Notes: generated by a model not told the origin, from the sequence alone. A stretch of 64,000 nt of DNA from Cerioporus squamosus (GCA_022592435.1 JABYQS010000057.1:124001-188000); one strand, 5' to 3'. Counted from the first letter of the stretch, positions 39,080 to 50,774 are shown. Translations and numbers: made by a program.

Positions 39080-40713
39080 CTAGATGTTCCAGCCAAGATG
39101 TGCTGGCTCTTGCGCTCGCAGGGTGGCACTATCGCTGGGACGAGGGGGTTGCGGCGCGGTGAATACAGGATCACTCGACTCGGAGCTCTCGAGCGGTCCA
39201 GAGACCAAGTCGTAGTACCACCTAGGGAGGAATCCGACCCGATCCTCTCCGCCTTGGACTTCTTTCACGCCTTCCGCATCGAGAGGTATTATCGTCACGC
39301 CGTCCCTAGGTTTGAGAGAGACGCGCCAAACCCGTGGAGTAGATGCAGAGTCGCCAGAGGTGGTTTGGCTGGTGAGGACGGATTTGAGAGTGGAGAGAAA
39401 ATGCTGGCCCCAGCTCAGGCAGATCTGAGGGTCCCAAGCACCTGGTTTGCCGCGTACCAAGCGGGGTATCTCGATGGTCTTGAAGACTTGCGTGGTGGTT
39501 AGGCGTCCGGCGGGAGTACGGAACCCTACGACGATTTCCTACCAAGACAGATGAGCACGAATATGCGAGATAAATTGTGCAGGACGTACTGGAACTCCGA
39601 GGAGGAACGACTGCATGTAGAACTTCAGAAGCTTCCTATATGACCCAGTCAGATATGTCATATTACAATGGATGGGAACGTACTTCTCAAACCGAGCTTC
39701 GTCCTCAGGCCCGCGTATGGACATGGACGTCTTCAATTCGACCAATGCGTCAGTCCGACCCTTGTAATCACCTACAGACACTGACTCTGAGCACTTGGTG
39801 CGGTACATATGGACGTTACTGACCTCGTACGCAATCGACTTCACCACCGACGACCAGTCGATTGTCTCCTAGTTTGGTCTTGACTACGCTACACCATTGA
39901 ACGTTCGTGTCGACGTCCCCTCCCCAGCCTATGGGATGCCCCTCTATTCGTTCCGGTATCCCGGGTTTGGAGGAAGTACACCACGACTCGAAGGAATATC
40001 CGTAGTACGTCTGCTGACGGTGTCTCGGAGCAATATCTTCTCTAGGGGGAAAAAGTGACCATGAGTATGCCGGCGCAGGCAAGAAGGATGGAGTGGTTGC
40101 TCACTTTTCAGCCAGTCTTGCGTCCGTTAGGTGTTCTTCGAGGTACACTGTTCCGTTGACACACATTGCATTCAACTCGCAACCATCGCGCTCTTCATAT
40201 GGTGCCGTCAAAATCCTCACTCCCATCGCCTATCAGACGCAGTACAGGGAGCCGGGTCTCGGAGGCAACTCACTTGGTCATGACGCCTCTCCATGTAACC
40301 ACCGCAATGTCGCGCAGCCACTTCTTGCCGCTCCCGGGTCCCATGCTCGTGTCTGCCTTCTCCATGATTCGCTCTATGGCGCGCAAGAGTCCATCTAATC
40401 GAGTCTTCTCCTCTGGACGCTTGATCCACCGCTCATAGCCGTATCGCAGATCCGCTCCCGGAGGAGGGTCAATGTAGTAGCGCAAGGCCGAGTTTGTGAA
40501 CTCCAGCACGCGTTGAGGGTTGTAAGAAAACGTAAGGAGACCAGTGGGCTGCTGGAAGGGTACTGGCCGGAGTGGAGTCGACGAATGCAAGGATGGGTAG
40601 GCGAGCGAAGTGGAGGAAACTGGAGAGTCCTCAGGCTGGCTCGACTCAATCTCTGGACGTTTCGCCGGCCTATCGTGCGATTCGGGCGTGTCTGACAGTC
40701 GTCTCTTGCTCAT
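39080..40713 (-). CDS. RAI1: Rai1/DXO decapping-nuclease homologue, copy 2 (intact)
   Basis: Starts MSKRRLSDTPESHDRPAKR at 40713 and ends GWNI at 39080. About seven exons whose joins keep phase. It encodes FTNSALRYYI, YGYERWIKRPEE, GTVYLEEHL (motif II), WGGDVDTNVQWCSVVKTKLG, LVVGGEVDC (motif III), ALVELKTSMS (motif IV), GVPEIVVGFRTPAGRLTTT, KPGAWDPQICLSWGQHFL and FLPRWYYDLV. All catalytic metal ligands of the family are visible. Rai1 hydrolyses incomplete caps and pairs with the exonuclease Rat1/Xrn2 in the nucleus. The N-terminal KR-rich segment may be a nuclear signal. Intron positions match copy 1 at several sites. This looks like the working gene. Confidence 0.88.
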
Positions 40714-40941
40714 ACTGCAACTCAGAAACGCGAAGCAGCAGCACGGAGATGACGGTGATAGCAGCTACGAAGGTGGTGGTTTGGAAGCAAGACGCAATGC
40801 ATCGGCCCGGGCTCTGAGTTCGTTCCTACGGGCGCTGGTATGCATTGTCTCTCTCGTTCCACCACGACTGTGCTTGCCTTGCACCGGATCTGCTTGTGAG
40901 TGTAGAGTCTTGCGGAGGACTGCAAGGGTGGTCTGGGATAT

Positions 40942-42198
40942 ATGAACAATGTTAGCCAGCACCTCCTTTCAGGTGTGTCCGAAGTAGCCTCATTTCACGA
41001 ACGTCATGCGACTGACACCTCTCACCTTCCTCAGGTGCCCTCTCTGGGTTCGCGTCGACGATGATTCTACAGCCTTGTGAGTGCTGTGTTGTGCACTCTG
41101 TTAAGACCGCCTAACACAGAAACAGTTGACCTCCTCAAGACGCGTATACAGCAGCCGGACCACCTGAGCAAGCTCCCACATTCCCCCCTCTCCCCACAAT
41201 CCACATTCATATTCCGCACCGCGCGAGAAATCGTTCAGCACGACGGGTTCCTTGGTCTCTGGCGCGGTACTGCCCCGTCGTTACTGCGAAACGTGCCTGG
41301 GGTTGCGCTGTACTTCACGGGCCTCAACCAGTTCCGTTCGTTCCTCGCTACGTCCCCGTACTTCACGCCGCTCCGCGCATCTTCCCCGTCGCAGTCGACG
41401 TCAACCCTTCCCAAGCTCACCGCACAGGGGAACCTCCTCGCTGGCGCGTTCACCCGAGTGACCGTCGGTCTGGTGCTGAATCCGTTCTCTGTCATCAAGG
41501 CTCGGTATGAGGTACGCCATGCCCGGGGCTGGCCCTGAGGCCTGATGCTTGCCTCTCCGCATGCTCACTATCTGCTACCGTCAGAGCTCCTATTACTCCT
41601 ACGGGTCGCTGCCCGAAGCCTTCATTGGGCTCCTCCGCTCCGGCCCATCCGAGATCTTCCGTGGAGCCATAGCGTCCTCCCTCCGCGACGCGCCATATGC
41701 CGGCATCTTCGTCGTGTTCTATGAGCAGATCAAGTCTAGTCTATGTGCGCTGCCAATCTGTCCACCCGAGTTTCTCGCTGATCAAGGCCTTCGCCTTTCG
41801 CAGCATCTGCTATGTCCGCCGCGCCTCATTCTGCTGTGGTGGCAGCCGTGCCGTTCTCGCTCTCGACCGCGGTTCACTCGTTGTCAGCCGCCTCCGCGGG
41901 TGCATTAGCCACCCTCGCGACGCAGCCTTTCGACGTCCTGAAGACAAAGATGCAGGTCCGGTCCGAAACGAAGTACCGCGGTGTATGGAGTACTGTCCGG
42001 GCAGTCTGGCAGGTGAGTACTGTTATGGCCAAACGTTCTGCCTGCGCGGGGCTCATTCATGCATTGCAGCAACGCGGAATTGCAGGGTTCTTCGATGGAT
42101 CGACACTCCGAATGTCTCGGAAGATATTCAGCTCTGCGATTGGCTGGGCTGTGTATGAGGGAGTACTCATTGCCGTGCGCCGTCCCCCGCGCGATTGA
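40942..42198 (+). CDS. HEM25: mitochondrial glycine carrier (Hem25/SLC25A38)
   Basis: Start chosen at ATG 40942 because MNNVSQHLL joins in frame across an intron to SGALSGFASTMILQP, the first carrier helix. Three carrier repeats are seen by their P-x-[DE]-x-x-[KR] signatures: QPFDLLKTR (after an intron), NPFSVIKARYE and QPFDVLKTKMQ, each followed by a matrix loop and a G-x-W/F-x-G motif (GLWRG, GFFDG). The end GWAVYEGVLIAVRRPPRD is at TGA 42196-42198. The overall match is to SLC25A38, which imports glycine for the first step of haem synthesis. About six exons. The inner mitochondrial membrane location is from the family. Confidence 0.85.
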
Positions 42199-42438
42199 GC
42201 AGGCGTACTGCAGTAGTTGTAATGATGGACACCTATGGACTTGTATGCGGACAGCTGTTACAAACTTAGCCAGCAATATAGTCGACCACTCTCGCGAAGT
42301 TCACCGATCTTACCGACGCGCGGAGAGACTGCCAGACGCGTGGCTCGTATGACATTGCTCGAGTTCCAGGAAAGCAATGGCAGTATGAAGAACGTATGAT
42401 AGAACAGAATCCATAACATATCCGGTCCACCACTCTCA

Positions 42439-43482
42439 TCACTGTGTCTTCTTCTCCTCCGCATTGAAGCCCTTAGGGATCTCGTTCGAGAGTGGTGACT
42501 GAATGCTAGACAACGCGGACACGCCGACGAAGATAACGGGGATAAGGAGGAAGAGGACGACCAGGAGCACGAGGATGAGGCCTGGAGTCAGGAGCTGGTA
42601 TTGCTTCAGGATCCCACCCTTGGGGCTGGCGTCCGCCTGCGCAGAGTCAAACGTAGAGCTTGACGAGGACTGGCGGGCATGGAGGGAGACCCCGGGCGAA
42701 CCAGAGTAGATCACCAGGTAGTTGGAGAAGACCTCCTCGATCTTAGCGAGCTCGTTAGAGAGCCACGATTCTAGGAATCGGAGCGATACCAAGATGTCAA
42801 GGTAAGGTCTTCCGGTCTGTGGAGTGAGCACTCACCGTGGTTAGCCATAGCGCTCTTCCTGGATGACCCAGACTCTCCGTCCTCCAACGGCGGAAGCGAG
42901 ATCGAAACTACGTGCTTTCCTTGCTCCGCATCGAGAGCAAGCTCGTCAAAGCTGGGAGAATGGCTCACGGCTCGCGACCCGCACCGCCTGGAGAGGACAC
43001 CGGCGAGGTCGACGAACGGGTTCGCGGTCCGGCTGTCGCTCTCGACGTATGCGAGCTTCAGGGCGGAGGGCGCTCCAGACAAGGCCTTCGACGTGTGGCA
43101 TGAGGGCGAGAGAGAGCGCAAGTCGGACGCGTGAAGCTGAGGGATCGGGGTACCGGACATGAATGACCGTACATGCGGAGGGTTGTGGACAGGTACTTAC
43201 GCCGGCGTGCTCAACTACTATGACCGCATCGTGCTCGCAGATGTCGTCGTGGTTGTACAGTGCCTCAGCAATAGCGTGGCTTCCAGTCTTCGCTGCGTCC
43301 AAGGCAGCAACTGAGGAGAGGGCCTTCGAGCTGTCGAACGGTCAGTCGCGAGCGAGACAAGGTGTTACGCGCTGCATAGCGTACCTGCGAGACGACCAAG
43401 CAAGAACCGGATGCGTGTTGGAGTATGCCGATGCCACTGCAGGCAGCAGGGCAAGAAGGAGTGTGAGGGCGCGGGACGCCAT
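42439..43482 (-). CDS. BIG1: Big1, type I ER membrane protein (V-ATPase S1/Ac45 family)
   Basis: Starts at ATG 43482 with signal peptide MASRALTLLLALLPAVASA, then SNTHPVLAWSS. Mid exons carry ICEHDAVIVVEHAG and DLRSLSPSCHTS. The lumenal part ends with SLRFLESWLSNELAKIEEVF and YLVIYSGSPGVS, then one membrane helix (LILVLLVVLFLLIPVIFVG) and a cytosolic tail with KGFNAEEKKTQ, ending at 42439. The lysine-rich end resembles an ER retrieval signal. This arrangement identifies fungal Big1, an ER protein needed for cell-wall beta-1,6-glucan synthesis and related to V-ATPase accessory subunit S1. It shares a 179-bp divergent promoter with Spt4. Confidence 0.85.
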
Positions 43483-43661
43483 GGTGGTCGGGTTGGAAGG
43501 CGTCACCGTCGCGGGCAGCGTCGACGTCGAGGGCAAGCGTGGCGCCCGTGGCGGAGGTTGCCGAACGCCTCGTCCTCACTGCGTAGAGCAGCGAGCTCGG
43601 GTTGCTTCCTACCACTTCTCTTCTCTCCCGAGTCCTCTCGTTTCTATCACATCCGCCCGCA

Positions 43662-44138
43662 ATGTCTCAGGGTCAGGCATCTATTCCCGCTCAGCCTCGT
43701 GCGAAGCAACTGCGTGCTTGTCTCCTCTGCTCAATCATTCAAACGCCGGCCGACTTCCGCAAACATGGGTGCCCAAATTGCGAAGAGATCATGGGGGTGC
43801 GTATGGCCTTTATGCCAGTGTTTTGCCTTAATCCTGACATATGAAGCACTCTGCAGATGAAAGGCTACCCTGACCGCATACAGTCGTGTACCACGACGCA
43901 TTTTGAGGGCACGATTGCTGTCATTAACCCTGAAGACAGCTGGGTGGCGCGGTGGCAGAGAACGTGTACGTACATCCCTTCTCTGTCGCGGTTTCCGACT
44001 GACCTGTGCACATTAGCAAAATATGTCCGCGGGATGTACGCCGTGCGTGTGAAGGGCCGTATACCAGAGGACGTCGAGGCGGAGCTCGAGAGCCGCAATA
44101 TCCGGTACCGGCCCAGGGACGGGACTGACCAGGACTGA
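43662..44138 (+). CDS. SPT4: transcription elongation factor Spt4
   Basis: Three exons, about 120 residues. The N-terminal zinc finger is CLLCSII...CPNCEE, with the second exon starting MKGYPDRIQSCTT and the third KYVRGMYAVRVKGRIPE. Typical Spt4 segments (TTHFEGTIAVINPEDSWVA and VRGMYAVRV) are present. The start at 43662 gives a short Gln/Ala-rich lead before the finger. Spt4 pairs with Spt5 to keep RNA polymerase II processive in the nucleus. No anomaly was found. Confidence 0.9.
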
Positions 44139-45110
44139 GGCCGAGGTCACTTCTCTGGAGTCCAGCTGTTCCCGCACGTTTCGTTTCATCCTGCCCGCTC
44201 TCATCGCTGTCTATCCTTGTATCTGGCTGCCGGTCGTGTATCAATAGGTTCTCCATCCGTACAGGAAATGTTGACTGCGCCGACGACTGAGCATCGGTGC
44301 GTATGTGATTGAGCCGGCACGCAAATCCTTCATATCCGCGCAATACACAACCTGCTTTGGACAGGCCTCATCTTGCAGGCGAAGCCTTACATCAAGCTGG
44401 AGACACTCATGATGGCACGTTCTGAAGCGCTTTCCTGCCCGCTGCCCCCCAGGGTCCTCGTGAGTTCTCTTGACGGGTTCTCCGTATTGTAGGTGAGGAG
44501 CTAACACATTCGTATCCCACAGATGACTTTCTGATGCGCACCAGCACGACCTAGATCGACATCCCCAGGCCTCACAGAATCCGCTCGGACCGAACTTTCG
44601 AGGCAACGAGGCCATCTGGGTCACCGTCCATTACGTAGATGACCACGGCGGTGACAAGCAGCCATGGGTGTGCGCTCCCTCCTCTGCGGACTTCGGTGTA
44701 CGGGAGCGTAAGCGTCCGCGCTTTGGACGCGCAGTGCGAAGACGGCGTAAGTCTATATTTGTCCATTACGCCGCCGCGCAGTCTGACCGTCTCAGTGTTT
44801 CGCCGCACAGCGTAGGAAGAGACAGGCCACTTTCCACCTCGTTGGCTGATTGAGAAGCTTGCTGTCACGATGGTCGGCCGATGTCAATATTCTGATGATC
44901 CGCCCCACTGGCGTTAGTGCGCCCAGACGGCGAGCGAATGCCCGTGAGGCGGTCTCATGGCCTCGACATCTCTGGGCAAAAGGCTGTCTGAATGACAGAC
45001 ATTCAACGTATCCGGGCACATGGTCGCGCCTCGGACATCTTCGCCGCGGTCGTCTAGACTCTGATCATCTCTCCTTACGGGCAATGGTGTCGTCGACCAG
45101 GAGGAGCTGC
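44139..45110. other. gene-poor stretch with possible decayed gene
   Basis: Nearly 1 kb between Spt4 and the cerato-platanin promoter. On the plus strand LLWTGLILQAKPYIKLETLM (about 44350-44410) and NFRGNEAIWVTVHYVDDHGG (about 44590-44650) look like coding remnants. They are not joined by a clean frame and match nothing I recognise. Confidence 0.35.
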
Positions 45111-45113
45111 AGC

Positions 45114-45120
45114 TATATAA
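45114..45120 (+). promoter_or_regulatory. TATA box of the cerato-platanin gene
   Basis: TATATAA 115 bp upstream of the ATG at 45235, followed by CT-rich and CAC-rich leader sequence typical of strongly expressed secreted-protein genes. Confidence 0.6.
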
Positions 45121-45234
45121 CGTCGTCCTCAAGGTCAGCGAAGAGCCAGCACTGACCCATCAGTCTCATCGCATCCCACTCCCACAAAGCCAATCGCCCG
45201 AGCTTCGTATCATCCCCTCTCCACCATCATCACC

Positions 45235-45648
45235 ATGCAGTTTACCTCCCTCCTCGCATTCGCCGCCATTATCTCCTCCGCGTTCGCAGTGACGGTCTCC
45301 TACGACCAGACGTACGACAACAAGTCCGGGAGCCTCACGACCGTCGCATGCTCTGACGGGCCGAACGGTCTTATCTCGAAGGGCTACTCGACCTTCGGTT
45401 CTCTCCCCCACTTCCCGAACATCGGCGGAGCCGCCGCCGTCGCCGGCTGGAACTCAGCCCAGTGCGGGACGTGCTGGCAGCTGACGTACAACGGCAAGAG
45501 CATCAACGTGCTCGCAGTCGACCACACCGACGCGGGCTTCAACATTGCGCTGGAGGCCATGAACACGCTCACAAACAACCAGGGCGTGTTCCTTGGGCGG
45601 ATCGACGCGACTGCGAAGCAGGTCGCGACGTCCCAGTGCGGGCTGTAA
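45235..45648 (+). CDS. cerato-platanin family secreted protein
   Basis: Single uninterrupted exon of 137 codons. An 18-19-residue signal peptide ([18 protein letters not shown]) precedes the mature [11 protein letters not shown] start that marks the family. Four Cys are present ([19 protein letters not shown]), the number needed for the two conserved disulfides, and [11 protein letters not shown] is the core motif. Family members fold as double-psi beta barrels, are abundant in culture fluid and fungal cell walls, and can act as elicitors or carbohydrate-binding, expansin-like proteins. In a wood-decay or soil fungus a wall or surface role is the likelier one (inference). Confidence 0.95.
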   Translation: MQFTSLLAFAAIISSAFAVTVSYDQTYDNKSGSLTTVACSDGPNGLISKGYSTFGSLPHFPNIGGAAAVAGWNSAQCGTCWQLTYNGKSINVLAVDHTDAGFNIALEAMNTLTNNQGVFLGRIDATAKQVATSQCGL

Positions 45649-46183
45649 TCTATCATAACGATGATGCAGGTGTGTGTTCCGAGTGTCCTGAGTCGTGTCG
45701 TCTGTCGCCTTACGAGTTGCGGCTTTGTCTACAGACGTAGACTAAGCGATAATCCAGACACCAGTGGGTTACCACGGAAGGGTCACGGAACTGTTCACGG
45801 ACTTCGTCAGGACTTCATAATATGGACTTTTGCAATACGGACTTCCTTGTACCATCACCACGGACTCCGCTGTGCAATAGTCATGTAGCATTGTTGTAGT
45901 ACTAATGTTGTGTGCGCGCTGTTGCTCATGGGTGTACACTACGTATTGCAACACTTGTCATAACCATCCCATGAGGCCAAGAACTTGTTGAGAACACTTG
46001 TAGTGTCGGGAGTCGGGTGCGCCTGAGGCGGAAGGACCATATGTGCCACGACCATGTGATTGATTACCCCAGAAGTACCTGCTGACCCCGCATACTGGGC
46101 GCTTGCGCACACTGGTACTTATTGCGCATCCCCAGGCCGTATTCTTCTCAACCACTTCCTCCTTTCTCGAGTATCTCAACGCC
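45649..46183. other. intergenic, no gene seen
   Basis: 3' flank of cerato-platanin and 5' flank of the acyl-CoA dehydrogenase. Repeated 10-15-bp AT-rich motifs occur around 45800-45900 (for example CGGACTTC repeats), but no structure was resolved. Confidence 0.4.
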
Positions 46184-47779
46184 ATGATGCGCTCTGCTGC
46201 TGCTCGTGCCACCAAGTCCTCAATTCGCCAATATGCCCTGCGGCAGAAGATCGCAACTCGGTGAGCACTGAGCAGCCCCTGTTACCCCACAAACTGAGAC
46301 AAGTTCTGTGAACGCAGGCAGTTCTCTCGGTCACCCGTAGCAGCTTCGGACGTTCGTCCAACATCTCTGGATACGTTCACGGAGGAAGAGCAGATGCTCC
46401 GCGAGTCCGGTGCGTCAACCCAGCCCCTTCACGGTGTATGGTCACTCATAACGTCGTGGTGTAACAGTCAGGAGATTTGCGGAAGATGTGGTTGCGCCGA
46501 AAGTGCGGGAGATGGACGAGAGTGAGATGATGGACAAGTCTGTCATCAAGGGTCTCTTCGAGCAAGGGGTGAGTTTGCCTGGCTACGCCTCCTCGGGCGT
46601 ACACTAACGCCCCTCGCTCGTAGCTCATGGGCATTGAGACTAGCGCGGATTATGGCGGCGCTGAATCCTCTTTCACGTCCGCCATCATTGCGATTGAAGA
46701 ACTCGCCCGCGTAGATCCTTCCGTCTCCGTATTATGTGACGTGCACAATACCCTTGTTGCGACCATCGTCCGCAAGTACGGAAACAAGGAGCAGAAGGAG
46801 AAGTGGCTACCACTTCTCTCGGAATCTATGGTACGTGCGTGCCTAAGAACTATTGCAGGGTTACTCACTTCTTGCGCTCCAGCTTGGATCCTTCTGTCTG
46901 TCAGAGCCCGCTTCAGGTTCGGACGCGTTCGCACTCCAGACACGGGCAGTGAAAGACGGAAATGAATGGGTCATCAACGGCACCAAGATGTGGATCACAA
47001 ATTCGTACGAAGCGGACTTCTTCCTCATATTTGCCAACGTGAGTGTCACTTTGCCTCGTGCTTGGGTACATGCGCTCATCCACTGCTCCTCCAGATCGAC
47101 CCCAGCAAGGGTTACAAGGGCATCACTTGTTTCATTGCGACGAAGGACATGGGCATCAAGATCGCGAAGAAGGAGCAGAAGCTCGGTATCCGTGCCTCGT
47201 CGACCTGCTCGCTCGCATTCGACGACCTTCGCGTGCCCGCAGAGAACGTCATCGGCGGCGAGGGCAAGGGGTACAAGATCGCCATTGAGATCTTGAACGA
47301 GGGCCGCATCGGGATTGCCGGACAGATGCTCGGTCTCGCTCAGGGGGCCTTCGACAAGGCCGTTCCGTACACCTTCCAACGCTCGCAGTTTGGCAAGCCC
47401 GTCGGCACGTTCCAAGGCATGCAGTTCCAGCAGGCAGAGGCTGCGATTGAGATCGAGGCCGCGCGGTTGTTGACCTACAACGCCGCACGCCGCAAGGAGG
47501 AGGGCCTCGATTTCGTGAGGGAAGCTGCCATGGCGAAGTACTACGCGAGCCAAGTCGCGCAGAAGGTCTCTGGGGCCGCGATTGAGTGGTGTGGTGGCAT
47601 TGGCTTTACACGTGAGACGGGCATCGAGAAGTACTGGCGTGACTCGAAGATCGTGAGTATTTCCCTCAGTTCCGCGCGGGCACTGGCTCACGCTGCTTTA
47701 CCAGGGTGCAATTTACGAGGGCACGTCGAACATTCAGCTGCAGACTATCGCGAAGATGATCCAGAAGCAGTACTCATAA
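46184..47779 (+). CDS. mitochondrial acyl-CoA dehydrogenase (short/branched-chain type)
   Basis: About seven exons from ATG 46184. The Arg/Ser/Ala-rich start (MMRSAAARATKSSIRQYALR) is a mitochondrial presequence. Domain signatures follow: FCLSEPASGSDAFALQTRA (FAD-binding loop), WVINGTKMWITNS, LGIRASSTCSLAFDDLRVP, GEGKGYKIAIEILNEGRIGI, QRSQFGKPVGTFQGMQFQQA and, in the last exon, IYEGTSNIQLQTIAK. The Glu of IYEGT is the catalytic base. The sequence best matches the SBCAD/short-branched class, acting in isoleucine or fatty-acid breakdown in the matrix. The last exon is joined by an intron (about 47653-47704) right before GAIYEGT. Confidence 0.9.
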
Positions 47780-48093
47780 GCCGTTAAAACGACCTCGGAG
47801 ATGCAACATGGGTGGATGTACACATATCTTTATCATTTGCTGCAATGTTATCGTTCAGGACACTATTTCGGACCATCGTGGTACCCTGTTCATACCGCTT
47901 GGACGCCGTCCATGTTGCTTATTGACCTTCACAATGCGGCAAGGTCCTTTCCGCCACACGACAACAGCGAGAATATGAAGCGGTGAAGGCTAGGGTCGCG
48001 GCTACAAGCGAGGTTCCCATGTGGCCCAACATATATGAGGTCCGCTCCTCTCTTCCAGCTGAGCTCCACATCCCCGTCTACACTAGTGGTGTT
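47780..48093. other. intergenic
   Basis: Short gap between the acyl-CoA dehydrogenase and the HET-domain gene. No separate gene was recognised; an alternative upstream start for the HET gene at 47983 lies here. Confidence 0.4.
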
Positions 48094-50297
48094 ATGCCTT
48101 GCTGTCCTCCTCTCTGCCATCCCGTTCTGCGGCACTTACGTGGTCTGTTCAACAGGAACAGGAAAGGGGGAGGATCGCAGGGTGCTACGCCTCCGTCAAC
48201 ATCGTCATCGGCGACGACGTTGCCTACAGACGAAACGAAGGAAGTGGCGAAGCTATCGTGAGTATGTCTCTCTCTTGGTGTGTCAGGGGCCTGACCAGAT
48301 GTCGTCGTAGTCCTCCCTCGTCACTCGTTTGCGCGTTCTGCAACGAAACCGGGCTCTTCGCTCCCGGTTCATTCCGGGAGGCGTTGGATGCCCAGTTCTC
48401 TTATACGGGCTTTTTCTACTCAACCACCTGGTCGCAGGTACAGACTTCCGCGGCTGAGGGGTGCCACTGGTGCCGGCTTCTCATGTCTACGAGAACGGAA
48501 GGCACACACAAGGAGACACTCCAGGTAACTGTCGGCTTCCGCGTCCATTCGAGCAACACCATCACCCCGAAAGGCGTCCAGACGTTGAGGCTCGTACTCG
48601 ACGATGCCCCACACTCTGTGTACTATGTCTCCGCTGATCCCGGTGCGTCTCTCCGTGCTCGCTAGAGTCAAATATGCCAGCTCATGAACGTAACACGTAG
48701 ATAATGTCGCCGCTTCTCTGGTCGTGGCCAGAACCTATGTCCGTAATCTCAGTAGCCACTCAACATATGTGATGGCCACCAACTGCATCATGGACTGCAT
48801 TCGGAACCACGAACAGTGCCCTCCTCCGCACAGTGCTACCCTTCCTACACGTGTTATCGACTGCTCGGATCCTGCGAAGCCCAAACTGCACGTCAACCAT
48901 GATGATGAACAATCACCTTACCTCGCTCTCAGCTACACGCGCGGACAGTGTCGCACTTTCGGGACGACCAAAGATACCCTCGACACATACCTTCTCGGCA
49001 TCGGACTGGATTCCATCCCTCAGACAGTTCGAGACGCCATTCGCTCCACGCATGCCTTGGGCGTGCGCTATCTCTGGGTCGACGCTCTCTGCATAGTGCA
49101 AGACTCGGAGGTGGACAAGATCCGCGAAATCGCGCAAATGGGGTCGATCTTCCGGAATGCCTACTTCACGATCATCGCAGCCAGCGCACCCAACGCAGAC
49201 GAAGGCTTCCTGCAAGATCGTGCCTCTCCTTCCCCTCCAGATATCACCCTCCCCTTCCGTTGTCCCGACGGAAAGGTCGGTACGATGTCGCTGTCTCCCA
49301 TATGGCGCCAGTACGACGGATCGTCGGAGCCGGTGTGCCAGCGCGCGTGGTGTCTGGAAGAACGCCTGCTCTCTCCCCGCGCCCTCATCTACGCCTCGCA
49401 CACGCTCCAGTATCACTGCCAGATGACCACCGTCAACGTCGGGAACGCGGTGTGCGGACCTATCACCGGACAACGGCTTCCCAGCCTCCTATTACGTTCC
49501 AACTCAGACGACCCCTCTTCGGCGCTGTCGCCGAATGACATGAAGGCCTTGCGCTACTCGTGGATAGAAGCCGTTGGGGAGTACACTCAGCGTGCCCTCG
49601 GCGATCCCGCCGACAAACTTGTCGCCTTCGCGGCAGTCGCAGAGGTCTTCCAACGCGCCTGGAAGTCGGACTACCTCGCCGGGCTGTGGAGGCACACTCT
49701 CGTCCAGGACCTGCTCTGGTACAAGACATCCGAGTCCGGCTATCGCGTCCGGTGCACTACAGAGCGCCGTCGTGGTCGTGGGCGGCCGTAGATGGCCATG
49801 TTTGGCCCTCGTCCCTGGACGATCGGCTCGACCCGGAGAGCGGGGAAACGCAGGCATGTGAGGTCCTCAACTGCGAGATTACCCCAGTGACATCGCTCCT
49901 CCCTTTCGGCCAAGTCGCCTCGGGTACGTTGACACTGCGCACTGCGATGTTCAGGGCTAGCTGGGATCCGGCTGCGTCGATGCCGGACCTCTACCTCCGC
50001 CACGACGAGACATCAGCTCGGTCCGCTGTCCCTTCTGCGGACGCGCTCCGCATCGGATGCGCGTATCCGGACAGTGATGAGTGCGCGGTGGAAGTGTGGG
50101 CCGTCCCGGTGTTGTGGAACACCCACACGCAGCACATTGCCGGCCTCATCGTAGCCCGACCGATAAGTTCGCCAACCTCGGACGGCAGACGTTTCCGGAG
50201 GGTTGGGTACTTTCACTCTCCCGAAGATGGTTCTGAAGGACTTCGATGGATGTCGACTTCTGGGTCTGAAGAGCGGCGGGACATTTGTATCGAGTGA
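48094..50297 (+). pseudogene. HET-domain protein gene with apparent frameshift
   Basis: Three exons from about ATG 48094. Exon 2 carries CAFCNETGLF and WSQVQTSAAEGCHWCRLL, the N-terminal Cys-rich block usual in these proteins. Exon 3 holds the HET core: YLALSYTRGQ (where the family usually has SY-x-W-G), IPQTVRDAIRSTHALGVRYLW, VDALCIVQDS, GSIFRNAYFTIIAASA and RAWCLEERLLSPR. The frame stops at 49789, while the expected continuation (HYRAPSWSWAAVDGHVW) lies in another frame and runs to 50297. The shift falls at 49741-49750. HET domains mediate incompatibility between fungal individuals. The gene may be inactive, or there may be a sequencing error. Confidence 0.75.
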
Positions 50298-50774
50298 CAC
50301 AGCAACCAAAGTGAGGATGATACTTTTTGTTGTCTTATCCCGACAACCCTGTTGTTTCTGTGTGTTGCGGGCTTATCAACTCCAGCGCAACCGCGGCGTT
50401 TATGATGTGAACCTACTGTAGGTTGCTGTGACTGTGCCGCTCCCCCGTCTTTTAGCCAGCGAGCGACAGGGATCTGTTCGTTCCTTGCGCCAGAATATTC
50501 GAGGCGAGCTTGTGTAGCATAGTATCTTCATTTGTTTCTGGCAGGCGTTAGCTCCTCGCCGCTCTCTCACCCCGTGTTGCCCCCCCCTTCATGGCGTTCG
50601 CTCTGCCGAACGACCTAGAAGCGCTGTGAAGTGCTCACCGCGTTCTGAGCTGGCGATGCAAGCCAACAGCGACTGAGACTCTAGAGAGGTGATAATCACT
50701 GGCAGAACGCCCATACGGGTGAATTGAGAGTATGCAGCGCATGAAACGGTCCGGTCTACGAAAGACTGATCTAC
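50298..50774. other. intergenic, no gene seen
   Basis: Between the 3' ends of two convergent genes (HET and Icp55). Contains a C-run near 50580-50587. Nothing else was recognised. Confidence 0.5.
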
